Positions 27,761 through 37,450 of a stretch of DNA of 64,000 nt are shown here, in pieces. How positions within the stretch are numbered: position 1 is the first letter of the stretch; every line of letters starts with the position of its first letter. Under the pieces are notes generated by a model. The model searched no databases. It was not told where the DNA came from and saw only the letters and a program-made list of their open reading frames with translations. The stretch lies in assembly GCF_936928535.1 (NCBI RefSeq), contig NZ_CAKZHY010000092.1, positions 99,029-163,028 on the forward strand, written 5' to 3'. Origin of the DNA: an uncultured Bradyrhizobium sp. (GTDB taxonomy: Bacteria; Pseudomonadota; Alphaproteobacteria; Rhizobiales; Xanthobacteraceae). Both the position numbers and the translations under genes were made by a program.

Positions 27761-28339
27761 ATGTGGCGCGGCATTCTCTTTTTTGCACTGTTGGCGATTT
27801 CGACCGTCGCCGCCGACGCGCAGCGCCGCCAGATCAATCCGATCCCGTTTGCGCAAGAGCCGTGTAGTGTGCTCGACGGCCGGCCATGCACGCCCTCCTA
27901 TTGCAGCCCGCTCGAGCCCGGGCCGTGCATTCCCGAGATGGACTATCCCTACGGCCAGAACCTTCAGCTCACGATCGAGAGCGTGCCCGCGGAGGCTGAT
28001 CGAGCCAAGTATCAAAAGCCGGACCATGATCTCGATACGATCGGCGACCTCTTCGCCGAACTGCGCACCTGCTGGTCGCCGCCGTCGGATCATGCGCGGA
28101 CGGGGCTGCAGATGTCGGTGCGATTCAGCTTCAACAAGACCGGCGGCCTGATCGGCCCGCCACGCCTGACATACGTGACCGCGGGCGTTCCGGCCGATAC
28201 GCGGACCTCCTATCTCGACGCGATCAATTCATCGCTGAACGCCTGTCTGCCGTTGAAATTCACCAGCGGCCTCGGTGGAGCGCTAGCCGGGCGCCCGATC
28301 GCGATCCGCTATGTCGACAATCGCGAGCTCGGCAAATAG
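27761..28339 (+). CDS. Exported protein of unknown function
   Basis: A 192-residue protein. Start chosen at ATG 27761 because it is immediately followed by a signal peptide (MWRGILFFALLAISTVAADAQ); a GTG at 27689 would put 24 residues before it. The mature part has six Cys residues in its first 30 positions (CSVLDGRPCTPSYCSPL, then PGPC) and a C-terminal TonB-like segment (LQMSVRFSFNKTGGLIGP, then LKF). Periplasmic. Common in Bradyrhizobium to my recollection, but function unknown. Confidence 0.65.
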   Translation: MWRGILFFALLAISTVAADAQRRQINPIPFAQEPCSVLDGRPCTPSYCSPLEPGPCIPEMDYPYGQNLQLTIESVPAEADRAKYQKPDHDLDTIGDLFAELRTCWSPPSDHARTGLQMSVRFSFNKTGGLIGPPRLTYVTAGVPADTRTSYLDAINSSLNACLPLKFTSGLGGALAGRPIAIRYVDNRELGK

Positions 28340-28410
28340 CGCATCAGTTGCGACCGGCGGCCAATCGATGATACCTCAGAGGCGGGGGCGCTGGTTAAGG
28401 GGAGGATGTC

Positions 28411-28995
28411 GTGGATCTGGTGGTCATGATCCTGGGGCTGGTGCTGTTTTTCGCCGCCCATGTTTTCACAACGAAGCGAGACGCGCGCGCGCAGGCGATC
28501 GCGCAGCTCGGCGAGGGGACCTACAAGATCCTCTATTCGGTCGTCTCGCTTGCGGGCTTGGCGCTGATCGTCTGGGGCTTTGCACACTATCGCGCGACCG
28601 GCTGGATCGACATCTGGCATCCGCCCAAGGCAATGAAGCACATCACGGTCGCGCTGATGCTGCCTGCCGTCATCCTGGTGGTCGCCTCCTACCTGCGCGG
28701 GCGCATCTATGCGACGCTGAAGCATCCAATGCTCGCCGGCATCAAGCTATGGGCGTTCGCGCATCTGCTCGCCAATGGCGATCTTGGCTCGATCATTCTG
28801 TTCGGCTCGTTCCTGGGGTGGGGCGTGTATGACCGCATTTCGCTGAAGCATCGCAAGGACCCCGGCGGCCCGCCGATTCCGGTGGGCGGCGTCACCAACG
28901 ATCTGATTGCGCTCGCGGTCGGCATCGTCGCCTATCTGGCGCTCGCCTTTGCGTTCCACCCTGTCGTGATCGGCGTTCCCGTCATGGGTGGCTAG
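28411..28995 (+). CDS. NnrU family membrane protein
   Basis: A 194-residue integral membrane protein with five to six hydrophobic helices; FFAAHVFTTKRDARAQAIAQ at the start and HPMLAGIKLWAFAHLLANGD in the middle are the NnrU signature. Family members are needed for nitrite/nitric oxide metabolism in denitrifiers and may bind haem through the His residues, but no denitrification genes are adjacent. GTG start at 28411 behind GGGGAGGA. Confidence 0.8.
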   Translation: MDLVVMILGLVLFFAAHVFTTKRDARAQAIAQLGEGTYKILYSVVSLAGLALIVWGFAHYRATGWIDIWHPPKAMKHITVALMLPAVILVVASYLRGRIYATLKHPMLAGIKLWAFAHLLANGDLGSIILFGSFLGWGVYDRISLKHRKDPGGPPIPVGGVTNDLIALAVGIVAYLALAFAFHPVVIGVPVMGG

Positions 28996-29064
28996 AGCAT
29001 GATCCGGACCCGGAGGGCCGCGTTAGCGCAAAGCGTGCAGCGGTTTTCCGACAAGATCATACGC
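28994..29064. repeat. Rhizobiales-type interspersed palindromic repeat
   Basis: Begins inside the NnrU stop with AGAGCATGATCCGGA and ends with CGGTTTTCCGACAAGATCAT; GATCCGGA and TTTTCCG..GATC form the inverted ends. The AGAGCATGATCCGG...GGTTTTCCGAAAAGATCATGC layout is a widespread intergenic repeat in Rhizobiales from memory. It may serve as an mRNA 3-prime stem. Confidence 0.45.
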
Positions 29065-29148
29065 AAACAATAAAGGCCGATCAGTGGAAGACATCACCTC
29101 CTGCCCGTGTGCGGGAGGTGACAAAAGCAACAAGACGAGGGCTCTGCG

Positions 29149-30735
29149 ATGGACTGGTCACGATCTCAGATTCCGCCGATGCGGTCCGAGGCGCGTTTCG
29201 GCGATCGGGTGGTGCCGGCCTTCGTCGATCGGCCTTCCAGCTTGTGGGCCATGATAGCGGACGTTTCGGCGCGCAACTGCGACGGCGAAGCGCTTGTCTG
29301 CGGCAATGTCCGGCTGAGCTGGCGGCAAACGGTGGAGCAGGCGGCGCGGATTGCATCAGGTTTTCGCAAGCTCGGGCTGCAACGCGGCGACCGCGTTGCG
29401 ATCCTGCTCGGCAATCGCATCGAATTTCCGCTGTTGCTGTTCGCCGCCGCGCATGAAGGGCTGGTGACGGTGTTGCTGAGCACGCGTCAGCAGAAGCCGG
29501 AGATCGCCTATGTGCTCGCCGATTGCGGTGCCAAGCTCCTGATCCACGAGATGGCGCTCGCTGAACGGCTGCCGGATGCGCGCGATGTCCCTGATGTGAT
29601 TCACCGCATCGCCGTCGCTGATGATACGAAGCTTTCGCGCTTCTCCGTGCTGGCGGACAATGCGCCGGCCCCGACGCCGGTGGATGTCCGCGAGGAGGAC
29701 ACCGCGATGATCCTCTACACCTCTGGCACGACAGGCAAGCCGAAGGGCGCCATGCTGGCCCATTGCAACATCGTACATTCCTCGATGGTATTCGTGTCCT
29801 GCCTGGAATTGACGGCGGCCGATCGCTCGATTGCTGCCGTCCCGCTCGGTCACGTGACCGGCGTCGTCGCCAACATCACGACGATGATCTGCTGCGGTGG
29901 CGCGCTGATCATCATGCCGGAATTCAAGGCGGCCGATTACCTCAAGCTCGCGGCGCGCGAGCGCGTCACCTACACGGTGATGGTGCCGGCGATGTACAAT
30001 CTCTGCCTGCTGCAGCCCGATTTCGACAGCTATGATCTCTCGAGCTGGCGCATTGGTGGCTTCGGTGGCGCGCCGATGCCCGTTGCGACCATCGAGAAGC
30101 TCAAGGCGACAATTCCCGGTCTCAAGCTTGCAAATTGCTATGGCGCGACCGAGACGACGTCGCCGTCCACCATCATGCCGGGCGAGCTGACGGCAAGCCA
30201 TATCGACAGCGTCGGACTGCCGTGTCCGGGGGCGCGGATCATCGCGATGGGAGCGGATGGCCGCGAACTTCCACCCGGCGAGATCGGCGAACTCTGGATC
30301 CAGAGTGCCTCTGTCATCAAGGGCTACTGGAACAACCCAAAAGCGACGGCCGAGAGCTTTACCGCCGGCTTTTGGCACTCCGGCGATCTCGGCTCTGTGG
30401 ATGCCGATGGCTTCGTCCGCGTGTTCGATCGGCAGAAGGACATGATCAATCGCGGTGGCCTCAAGATCTATTCGGCCGAGGTCGAATCGGTGCTGGCCGG
30501 CCATCCCGCCGTGGTCGAGAGCGCAATCATCGCAAAGCCATGCCCGGTGCTTGGCGAGCGCGTCCACGCGGTCGTGGTCACGCGCACACCGGTCGGCAGC
30601 GACGACTTGCGGGCCTGGTGCGCCGAGCGGCTGTCCGATTACAAGGTGCCGGAGACGATGGTGATCACCGCCGATCCCCTGCCGCGTAACGCCAATGGCA
30701 AGGTGCTGAAGCGGCAGTTGCGGGAGCTCTGGTAG
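29149..30735 (+). CDS. AMP-forming acyl-CoA synthetase (class I adenylate-forming)
   Basis: A 528-residue enzyme with the ANL core motifs: P-loop A3 YTSGTTGKPKGAML, A5 YGATETTSPS, A7 FWHSGDLGSVD, A8 FDRQKDMINRGGLKIY, and the C-terminal lysine A10 in RNANGKVLKRQLREL. It activates a carboxylate (probably medium or long chain, or aromatic acid) to its CoA thioester. No pathway gene is adjacent, so the acid cannot be named. Cytoplasmic; ATG at 29149. Confidence 0.85.
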   Translation: MDWSRSQIPPMRSEARFGDRVVPAFVDRPSSLWAMIADVSARNCDGEALVCGNVRLSWRQTVEQAARIASGFRKLGLQRGDRVAILLGNRIEFPLLLFAAAHEGLVTVLLSTRQQKPEIAYVLADCGAKLLIHEMALAERLPDARDVPDVIHRIAVADDTKLSRFSVLADNAPAPTPVDVREEDTAMILYTSGTTGKPKGAMLAHCNIVHSSMVFVSCLELTAADRSIAAVPLGHVTGVVANITTMICCGGALIIMPEFKAADYLKLAARERVTYTVMVPAMYNLCLLQPDFDSYDLSSWRIGGFGGAPMPVATIEKLKATIPGLKLANCYGATETTSPSTIMPGELTASHIDSVGLPCPGARIIAMGADGRELPPGEIGELWIQSASVIKGYWNNPKATAESFTAGFWHSGDLGSVDADGFVRVFDRQKDMINRGGLKIYSAEVESVLAGHPAVVESAIIAKPCPVLGERVHAVVVTRTPVGSDDLRAWCAERLSDYKVPETMVITADPLPRNANGKVLKRQLRELW

Positions 30736-30904
30736 GGACTTCCCGCATCCCTGGACTATCCCGGATCGCGCGTTAACGCCTTGATCGGCCTTGCTTTGCC
30801 TTGCCACCGCCATATCGATAGGGTATCGCCGCCGCCACGTGGGGACGGGCTTTCGGCGCGCGCGATCTGGCGCGTGCTCCCGGCCGGGCATGGGATTATC
30901 TTAA

Positions 30905-31558
30905 GTGTCTGAATTATTTGACGAAGTCGACGAGGAAGTACGTCGCGAGCAGCTCAAAAAGCTGTGGGACAAATATTCCCTCTATTTCATCGCCCTGATG
31001 GTGCTGATCGTGGCGGCCGTCGGCGGCTGGCGCGGCTACCAGTATCTGGAGGCCAAGAAGGCCGCCGAGGCCGGCGCTACGTTCGAAAAGGCTGTCGAGC
31101 TGTCGGAGCAGGGCAAGCACGCGGAGGCCGAAACCGCTTTCGCCGATCTCGCTGCCAAGGCCCCGTTTGGCTATCGCACCCTGTCGCGGCTCCGCGCCGC
31201 TGCGGAGGCATCGGCCCGCGATCCCAAGGCGGCGGCGAAGATGTATGACGACATCGCCGCCGACCGTAGTGTCGGCAGCGAGTGGCAGGATGTGGCGAAG
31301 ATCCGCGCGGCGAGCCTGCTGGTGGACAGCGCGAGCTACGCCGACATCCAGCAGCGGCTGGAAACATCCGCCGAACCCAAGTCGACCTTCCGCCACAGCG
31401 CCCGCGAGCTGCTGGCGCTGTCGGCCTGGCGCAACAACGACATGGCCGCGGCCCGCAAATGGGTCGACGCAATCGCCGAGGACGGCGAAACGCCGCCAAG
31501 CCTGCGCTCGCGTTCCGAGGCGCTTCAGGCCCTGCTGCCGCCCGTCGCCAAGAGCTGA
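30905..31558 (+). CDS. YfgM-like TPR membrane protein
   Basis: A 217-residue protein: short cytoplasmic N-terminus, one transmembrane helix (about 25-43, YFIALMVLIVAAVGGWRGYQ) and a periplasmic TPR_21 domain. E. coli YfgM (bamB-der neighbourhood) is a periplasmic chaperone co-factor of the Sec machinery; here der lies two genes downstream, with a lipoprotein gene in the position of bamB, so the synteny supports the call. GTG start at 30905. Confidence 0.82.
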   Translation: MSELFDEVDEEVRREQLKKLWDKYSLYFIALMVLIVAAVGGWRGYQYLEAKKAAEAGATFEKAVELSEQGKHAEAETAFADLAAKAPFGYRTLSRLRAAAEASARDPKAAAKMYDDIAADRSVGSEWQDVAKIRAASLLVDSASYADIQQRLETSAEPKSTFRHSARELLALSAWRNNDMAAARKWVDAIAEDGETPPSLRSRSEALQALLPPVAKS

Positions 31559-31607
31559 ACCAGAGCAGCTGAGCTGACGGTCCCGAGAGCTGAGACGAGA
31601 TACTGAT

Positions 31608-32177
31608 ATGCGCCGCACGCCACGTTTGACTGCAGCCGCCGTCCTGATCGCCTTCACGGGCCTCCTGGGCGGCTGCTCCAGCGGCGGATTTGATCCGAGC
31701 GATCTGATGGACTGGCTCGACACCAAGAAGAAGCTGCCGGGCGACCGCAAGCCTGTCTTCCCTGAGGGCGTGCCGGGTCTCGAGCAGGGTGTGCCGAAGG
31801 AATTGTACAAGGGGGCGCAGCAGCAACAGGACGCGAATGCCCCGGGCGTCGCGGCACTGCCGGCAGAGCCGCCGCCCGCCGAGCCCGCGAAATCGTCAAA
31901 ATCGGCCAAGGGCAAGAAGACCACGCGACCGGCCTCCACCGCTGCCGCTCCGGCTGAGGCGCCGGCCGGCGAGGTCGACGGCGAGGCCCAGCCCGAGGCA
32001 GCACCGGCGCAGGCCGCCCCGCCGCCGAAGCACAAGATCGTTCGCAAACGAACCACTGCGCCCCCGCCGGATCAGCAAGCCGCACAGCCTTCGGCACAAC
32101 CGGCGCAGACCACCCAGCAACAGCAGACGCAGGGGGCCTTCCCGGCGCCGATGCCCAGCGGCAGTTTCTCGCGCTGA
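31608..32177 (+). CDS. Proline/alanine-rich lipoprotein, hypothetical
   Basis: A 189-residue protein with a lipoprotein signal: TAAAVLIAFTGLLGGCSSGG, lipobox LGGC at residues 22-25. The mature part is short and structured (SDLMDWLDTKKKLPGDRKPV) for about 60 residues, then low-complexity Pro/Ala/Gln/Lys. It lies between yfgM-like and der genes, the place of bamB in gammaproteobacteria, but has no beta-propeller repeats and is too short to be BamB. Function unknown. Confidence 0.65.
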   Translation: MRRTPRLTAAAVLIAFTGLLGGCSSGGFDPSDLMDWLDTKKKLPGDRKPVFPEGVPGLEQGVPKELYKGAQQQQDANAPGVAALPAEPPPAEPAKSSKSAKGKKTTRPASTAAAPAEAPAGEVDGEAQPEAAPAQAAPPPKHKIVRKRTTAPPPDQQAAQPSAQPAQTTQQQQTQGAFPAPMPSGSFSR

Positions 32178-32227
32178 TATTTTTCACCGAATTGACAGGC
32201 GCAGCCTCCGCGGCGCACGAATGACCG

Positions 32228-33610
32228 ATGTCCTTTACGATCGCCATTATAGGCCGGCCCAATGTCGGCAAGTCGACGCTGTTCAACCGCCTGGTCGGAC
32301 AGAAGCTCGCGCTTGTCGATGATTTGCCCGGCGTCACCCGCGACCGCCGCGAGGGCGATGCCAGGCTCGGCGACCTCGAATTCACCATCATCGACACCGC
32401 CGGACTTGATGAAGGCGCCAAGGGCTCGCTGACTGCACGCATGCAGGAGCAGACCGAGACCGCAATTGCGCAAGCGGACGCGTTGTTCTTCGTCATCGAT
32501 GCCCGCATCGGGCTCACGCCGACGGACCGTGCATTCGCCGATTTCGCCCGCAAGGCCAACAAGCCGGTGCTGCTGATCGCCAACAAGAGCGAAGGCAAGC
32601 ATGGCGATGCCGGGGCGATGGAATCCTTTGCGCTTGGGCTGGGTGATCCCATCCAGATCTCCGCCGAGCATGGCGAGGGCATGGGCGAACTCTACGACGC
32701 GCTTGCCAAGCTGATGCCGGAGCCTGTCGAGGAGGATGAGACCGAGGACGACGAGCCGATCTCCGAGGAAGAGGCCGCGACGCGCCCGATCCGGGTGGCC
32801 ATCGTCGGTCGTCCCAATGCGGGCAAGTCGACCCTGATCAACCATCTGCTCGGCGAGGAGCGCCTGCTGACGAGCCCGGAAGCTGGCACGACACGCGATT
32901 CCATCGCCGTCGAGATCGTTTGGAAGGGCCGCGAGTTCAGAGTGTTCGACACCGCAGGCCTTCGCCGGCGCTCGCGCATCGAGGAAAAGCTGGAGAAGCT
33001 CTCGGTCGCCGATGCGCTGCGGGCGGTGCGCTTCGCCGAAGTCGTCGTGATGGTGATGGATTCGCAGAATCGCTTCGAGGAACAGGATCTGCGAATCGCC
33101 GATCTGATCGAGCGCGAGGGCCGCGCGGTTGTGCTTGCCGTCAACAAATGGGACCTGATGGAAACCAAGGGTGGCGGCGCGATTTCGGGTCTGCGCCGCG
33201 ACGCCGACCATTGGCTGCCACAGCTCAAGGGCGTGCCGATCGTCGCCGTCTCCGGCCTGATGGGCGAGGGCATCGATCGCCTGATGCAGGCGATCCAGGA
33301 CGCCTATGCGCTCTGGAACCGGCGCGTGCCGACATCCGCGCTCAATCGCTGGTTCGAGCAGGCGATCCAGGCCAATCCGCCGCCGGCCGTGTCGGGTCGC
33401 CGGCTGAAGCTGAACTACATCACCCAGACCAAGGCGCGGCCGCCGAGCTTCGTCCTGTTCTGCTCGCGCGCGGACGCGGTGCCGCAGTCTTACCTGCGCT
33501 ACCTCATCAACTCGATGCGTGAGGCCTTCGACCTGCCGGGCACGCCGGTGCGCATTACCCTGCGCGAGAAGGCCAATCCGTTTGCCCACAAGCGCAAGCG
33601 GCCGTCGTGA
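32228..33610 (+). CDS. der: Ribosome-assembly GTPase Der (EngA)
   Basis: A 460-residue protein with two tandem GTPase domains: G1 motifs [12 protein letters not shown] (about 9-20) and [12 protein letters not shown] (about 196-207), each with DTAG and NKxD; the linker is acidic ([16 protein letters not shown]). The C-terminal KH-like domain ends with a basic tail HKRKRPS. It acts in 50S subunit maturation. Overlaps the MFS gene by 4 bases (GTGA). Confidence 0.95.
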   Translation: MSFTIAIIGRPNVGKSTLFNRLVGQKLALVDDLPGVTRDRREGDARLGDLEFTIIDTAGLDEGAKGSLTARMQEQTETAIAQADALFFVIDARIGLTPTDRAFADFARKANKPVLLIANKSEGKHGDAGAMESFALGLGDPIQISAEHGEGMGELYDALAKLMPEPVEEDETEDDEPISEEEAATRPIRVAIVGRPNAGKSTLINHLLGEERLLTSPEAGTTRDSIAVEIVWKGREFRVFDTAGLRRRSRIEEKLEKLSVADALRAVRFAEVVVMVMDSQNRFEEQDLRIADLIEREGRAVVLAVNKWDLMETKGGGAISGLRRDADHWLPQLKGVPIVAVSGLMGEGIDRLMQAIQDAYALWNRRVPTSALNRWFEQAIQANPPPAVSGRRLKLNYITQTKARPPSFVLFCSRADAVPQSYLRYLINSMREAFDLPGTPVRITLREKANPFAHKRKRPS

Positions 33611-34863
33611 ACCGCGAGGCCGGTGAGGCGATAGCGCAGGGCGCTGCGCCCGTCCGGCGCGGTGCTGTTGCATTCATCTTCGTCACCATCCTGCTCGACA
33701 TGGTCGCGCTTGGCGTCATCATGCCGGTTCTGCCGAGGCTGATCGAGGGCTTCGTCGACAACGACACCGCGCACGCGGCCCGAATCTTCGGCTTGTTTGG
33801 TACCGCCTGGGCGCTGATGCAGTTCGTATTCTCGCCGCTGCTGGGGGCTCTGTCGGATCGGTTCGGGCGTCGGCCGGTGGTGCTGCTGTCGAATTTCGGG
33901 CTCGCTGCCGACTACGTGCTGATGGCGCTCGCGCCGTCGCTGACCTGGCTGTTTGTCGGCCGCGTGATATCAGGTATCACCTCGGCCAGTATCTCGACTG
34001 CCTTTGCCTATATCGCCGACATCACGCCGCCGGAGCGGCGTGCCGCGGTGTTCGGCAAGATCGGTGCGGCATTCGGTGCCGGCTTCATTCTCGGCCCGGC
34101 GCTGGGCGGTCTGCTCGGCGACATCGATCCGCGGCTACCGTTCTGGGCGTCGGCCGGCTTGAGTTTCGCCAACGCGCTCTACGGCCTGATGATCCTGCCG
34201 GAATCGCTCGCGCCGGAGAAGCGCGCCTCGTTTCACTGGCGGAGCGCCAATCCGGTCGGCGCGCTGCGCCTGCTGCGCTCCAATGCGACGCTGGCGGCGC
34301 TGTCGATCGTCAATTTCATCGCACAAGTGGCGCACGTCGTGCTGCCCTCGACTTTCGTGCTCTATGCGACCTATCGCTACGGCTGGGATTCCAAGACCGT
34401 CGGCCTGACGCTCGCGATGGTGGGCATCTGCGCCATGGTGGTGCAGGGGCTCGCGATCGGGCCGATCGTGCGCCTGTTCGGCGAACGCAATGCGCTGGTG
34501 ATGGGCCTGTGCTGTGGGGCGATCGGCTTCGTGATCCTGGGCGCTGCGCCGACCGGACCGCTTTCCTGGCTCGGCATTCCCGTGCTGTCGCTCTGGGGCA
34601 TCTCCGGCGCCGCGATGCAGTCGCTGATGACGCGGCTCGTTGCGCCCGATCAGCAGGGCCAGTTGCAGGGCGCCAACACGAGCGTCCAGAGCGTGTCGCA
34701 GCTCGTCGGCCCTTTCCTGTTCACGCTGACGTTCTCGTATTTCATCGGCGCCAGCGCGCCGCTGCATCTGCCTGGCGCGCCGTTCCTGCTTGCAGCGGCG
34801 CTGATGGTGGTGTGCGTGGCGATTGCAGTGCGGGCACTCGCAGTCACGAGGCCGATCTCGTAA
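33607..34863 (+). CDS. MFS transporter, TetA-like (TCR/Tet family)
   Basis: A 418-residue protein with 12 predicted membrane helices. The motif A loop between helices 2 and 3, [19 protein letters not shown], matches the drug:H+ antiporter consensus, and motif C sits in [18 protein letters not shown] (helix 5). Probably exports a small drug or metabolite. GTG start coupled to the der stop. TetA resemblance does not prove tetracycline efflux. Confidence 0.85.
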   Translation: MNREAGEAIAQGAAPVRRGAVAFIFVTILLDMVALGVIMPVLPRLIEGFVDNDTAHAARIFGLFGTAWALMQFVFSPLLGALSDRFGRRPVVLLSNFGLAADYVLMALAPSLTWLFVGRVISGITSASISTAFAYIADITPPERRAAVFGKIGAAFGAGFILGPALGGLLGDIDPRLPFWASAGLSFANALYGLMILPESLAPEKRASFHWRSANPVGALRLLRSNATLAALSIVNFIAQVAHVVLPSTFVLYATYRYGWDSKTVGLTLAMVGICAMVVQGLAIGPIVRLFGERNALVMGLCCGAIGFVILGAAPTGPLSWLGIPVLSLWGISGAAMQSLMTRLVAPDQQGQLQGANTSVQSVSQLVGPFLFTLTFSYFIGASAPLHLPGAPFLLAAALMVVCVAIAVRALAVTRPIS

Positions 34864-34998
34864 GGTGGGCAAAGGCGCCTAGGCGCCGTGCCCACCACCT
34901 CCTCGACCTCGAGAGTGAACGTGGGCACGCTTCGCTTTGCCCAGCCTACGGTAGATGTTCCCTGGCATGAAACGTAGATGCCCGGGATAAACCCGGGC
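34864..34998. repeat. Cluster of three palindromic hairpins between convergent genes
   Basis: Hairpin 1, 34864-34896: GGTGGGCA ... TGCCCACC with inner GGCGCC-TA-GGCGCC. Hairpin 2, 34921-34942: GTGGGCA ... TGCCCA around a CGCTTCGCTT loop. Hairpin 3, 34980-34998: GCCCGGG-ATAAA-CCCGGGC. They separate the MFS gene (plus) from the orphan binding-protein gene (minus). Elements of the GTGGGCA-cgcttcgcttTGCCCA type are repetitive in Bradyrhizobium from memory; they may act as bidirectional 3-prime stems. Confidence 0.6.
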
Positions 34999-35034
34999 AC
35001 CGTGTTGTAGAGGCGATACGCGACCGCTGCGCGG

Positions 35035-36264
35035 TTACTTCTTCACCAGCGGACATTCGCTGTCCTTGAGCGGACGGGCGGCATCCTCTGCCGGGATGGT
35101 CGCGACCAGCTTGTAATAATCCCAGGGACCCTTCGACTCCTCAGGCTTCTTCACCTCGAACAGATAGGCCGGGATGATGCGGCGGCCGTCTTCGCGCAGT
35201 GGGCCCTTGCCGAACAGCGCATCGTCGGTCGGGATTTCCTTCATCTTGGCGACGACCTTGGCGCCGTCATGCGGATTGCCGCCGAGCGCCTCGAGCGCCT
35301 TGAGGTAATGGATCACGCCGGCATAGTTGCCTGCCTGCGTCATCGACGGCATCGCCTTGTTGGCCGTCTTTTCCTGGAAGCGCTTCGACCAGGCACGCGT
35401 GGCATCGTTGAGGTCCCAGTAGAAGGATTCGGTGAAGGTCAGGCCGTGCGCGGTCTTGAGGCCGAGCGAGTGGACGTCGTTGATGAAGAGCAGCAGCGCT
35501 GCAAGCTTCTGGCCTCCCTCGACGATGCCGAATTCGGCCGCCTGCTTGATCGCGTTGGTGGTGTCGCCGCCGGCGTTGGCAAGCCCGACGATCTTCGCCT
35601 TGGAGTTCTGCGCCTGGAGCAGGAAGGACGAGAAGTCCGACGTGTTGAGCGGATGCTTGACGCCGCCGAGCACCTTGCCGCCGTTTGCGGTGACAACTGC
35701 GCTGGTATCGCGCTCGAGCGCGGCGCCGAAGGCATAGTCGGCGGTCAGGAAGAACCAGCTATCGCCGCCGGCCTTGGTCAGCGCCTTGCCGGTGCCGTTG
35801 GCGAGCATGTAGGTGTCGTAGGTGTAGGAGATGGTGTTGGCGTTGCAGGCCTTGCCGGTGAGGTCGGCGCTGGCACCGCCATTGTTGAGCAGGACGACGT
35901 TCTTTTCCTTGGCAACATTGCTGACCGCCAGCGCCACGCCGGAGTTCGGCGTGTCGGTGATCATGTCGACCTTCTGGGTGTCGATCCACTGCCGCGCGAT
36001 GTTGACGCCAATGTCCGGCTTGTTCTGGTGGTCGCCGCTGACGACCTCGATCTTCCAGCCCTTGGCAGCCAGACCGGAATCCTCCACCGCCATCTTCACC
36101 GCCACCACGGAGCCGGGGCCACCGATATCGGCGTAGAGGCTCGACATGTCGTTGAGCACGCCGATCGTGACGGTCTTGTCCTGGGCGTAGGCGGATGATG
36201 CAAAACCGAAAACGGCGGCACAGGCCAGAAAGGCCGCAGAGCGGCGCGCGAACGTCGTCGTCAT
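35035..36264 (-). CDS. Orphan LivK-like ABC substrate-binding protein
   Basis: A 409-residue type I binding protein with a signal peptide (MTTTFARRSAAFLACAAVFG..ASSAYAQ, cleavage near 27). It is a close paralogue of the protein at 20607-21827: SGDHQNKPDIG, PNSGVALAV, WFFLTADYAFGAALERD and ALEALGGNPHDG are shared. No ATPase or permease genes are adjacent, so it probably feeds the livGFHM membrane complex with a different ligand, or serves a sensor role. Minus strand, convergent with the MFS gene. Confidence 0.88.
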   Translation of the reverse strand: MTTTFARRSAAFLACAAVFGFASSAYAQDKTVTIGVLNDMSSLYADIGGPGSVVAVKMAVEDSGLAAKGWKIEVVSGDHQNKPDIGVNIARQWIDTQKVDMITDTPNSGVALAVSNVAKEKNVVLLNNGGASADLTGKACNANTISYTYDTYMLANGTGKALTKAGGDSWFFLTADYAFGAALERDTSAVVTANGGKVLGGVKHPLNTSDFSSFLLQAQNSKAKIVGLANAGGDTTNAIKQAAEFGIVEGGQKLAALLLFINDVHSLGLKTAHGLTFTESFYWDLNDATRAWSKRFQEKTANKAMPSMTQAGNYAGVIHYLKALEALGGNPHDGAKVVAKMKEIPTDDALFGKGPLREDGRRIIPAYLFEVKKPEESKGPWDYYKLVATIPAEDAARPLKDSECPLVKK

Positions 36265-36463
36265 AAAGGGTTTCCTCCGATGTCAAATATATGGGACGGC
36301 TCTCTTTCGGAGCCTTGGTCCGGCAAGTTCCGTAGCCTGTCCCGAGGACGGCGGCAATGCACCTAAAGCTGGATGACGCTGCGTCGTAGCGTCATCCGTC
36401 GGTTAACTTTTGGGCAAGATGCGTTGAGACGCTATTTCAGCGGATGCCGACGTGGGGGCAGCG

Positions 36464-37204
36464 TCATACCGGCGCGCGGAAGCTCATCAAGCTGCGCGTC
36501 TTGTAATCGTAGAACTTGCCGGTTTCGGTCCAATCGGGCGCGCACATCGGAACGATGAATTCGGCGACCTGCTCGGGCGTGTCGAGCGTGGCGGGATCCT
36601 CGCCCGGCATCAGCGTGGCGCGCATGCGGGTGCGGATCGGGCCCGGATTGAACAAATTGACGCGGATGGCCGTGTTCGCGGTCTCCTGCGCCCAGGCGCG
36701 CGCCAGCGTCTCCAGCGCAGCCTTCGAGGCGGCGTAGGGGCTGACATAGGCGGTCGCCTTGTTGGCGGCGCCCGAGGTGATGAAAACGGCGCGCCCGGCA
36801 TCGGACTGCTTCAGCAGCGGCTCCATGCAGCGGATCAGCTGGAAGTTCGCGGAGACGTTCACGGCCATGACGTCGTTGAATGTCTTCAGCTCGATATGGC
36901 CGATCGGCGAGGAGGGGCCGAGCACGCCGGCATTGCCGACGAGGATGTCGAGCTTGCCGTAGCGCTCGTGCAGGCCGGCGCCCAGCCGCGCGATGCCGTC
37001 GGAATCGGTGAGGTTGAGAGGCACCAAGGTGGCGCTGCCGCCGTCTTTCCGGATCTCATCGTCGAGCTCCTCAAGCCCGCCTTGCGTGCGCGCGGTGGCA
37101 ACGATATGCGCGCCGGCCTTTGCCAGCGCGAGGGCCGTGGCAAAGCCGATGCCGCGCGAGGCGCCGGTGACGAGAGCGATGCGATTGGCGAGGGGCTTGG
37201 TCAT
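36464..37204 (-). CDS. SDR-family NAD(P)-dependent oxidoreductase
   Basis: A 246-residue short-chain dehydrogenase: TGASRGIGFA nucleotide motif (about 14-23), NAG at about 92-94, catalytic Ser in FITSGAANKATAYVS, then Y-A-A-S-K (YAASKAAL). The FITSGAANKATAYVSPY stretch recalls YciK-like SDRs. Substrate unknown. It follows purF and the 47-residue microprotein gene on the same strand after 87 bases. Confidence 0.85.
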   Translation of the reverse strand: MTKPLANRIALVTGASRGIGFATALALAKAGAHIVATARTQGGLEELDDEIRKDGGSATLVPLNLTDSDGIARLGAGLHERYGKLDILVGNAGVLGPSSPIGHIELKTFNDVMAVNVSANFQLIRCMEPLLKQSDAGRAVFITSGAANKATAYVSPYAASKAALETLARAWAQETANTAIRVNLFNPGPIRTRMRATLMPGEDPATLDTPEQVAEFIVPMCAPDWTETGKFYDYKTRSLMSFRAPV

Positions 37205-37291
37205 GTCCGTGTATCCACGTCTTCGCGGCGGGTTTTACAGACATGCGTAACCGGGACAAGCCCGGCATGACATAATTATTGTCTCTGAGCC

Positions 37292-37435
37292 TTAGCTGTC
37301 GCGGGTCAGTTGCTTAATATCGTTGCTCGTTCCGTTTTCCGACCTGTTGGGTGTTACCTTCATACCCTGCCTGAAGGCGAAGACAATGAAGCCGACCAAA
37401 AGCACTCCGCAGAGAATAGCGATGATCGTCTGCAT
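37292..37435 (-). CDS. Small single-pass membrane protein (47 aa) downstream of purF
   Basis: A 47-codon gene: MQTIIAILCGVLLVGFIVFA is a transmembrane helix, then FRQGMKV and a polar tail ending DIKQLTRDS. The ATG at 37435 is 15 bases after the purF stop and has GGGAG 7 bases upstream on the minus strand. The hydrophobic helix plus a correct ribosome-binding site and stop support a real microprotein co-transcribed with purF. Function unknown. Confidence 0.65.
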   Translation of the reverse strand: MQTIIAILCGVLLVGFIVFAFRQGMKVTPNRSENGTSNDIKQLTRDS

Positions 37436-37450
37436 CGGCGCGCTCCCGCG

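Noticed and set aside
31608..32177. The lipoprotein before der as BamB
   Set aside because: It is 189 residues with no beta-propeller repeats; only its location resembles bamB.
32072..33673. 533-codon minus-strand reading frame opposite der
   Set aside because: It is the antisense shadow of der, a gene with all GTPase motifs; the translation is Arg/His/Ala-rich low complexity with no domain.
33607..34863. Calling the MFS protein a tetracycline resistance pump
   Set aside because: It has the drug:H+ antiporter motif A but no evidence for the substrate; only the family is supported.
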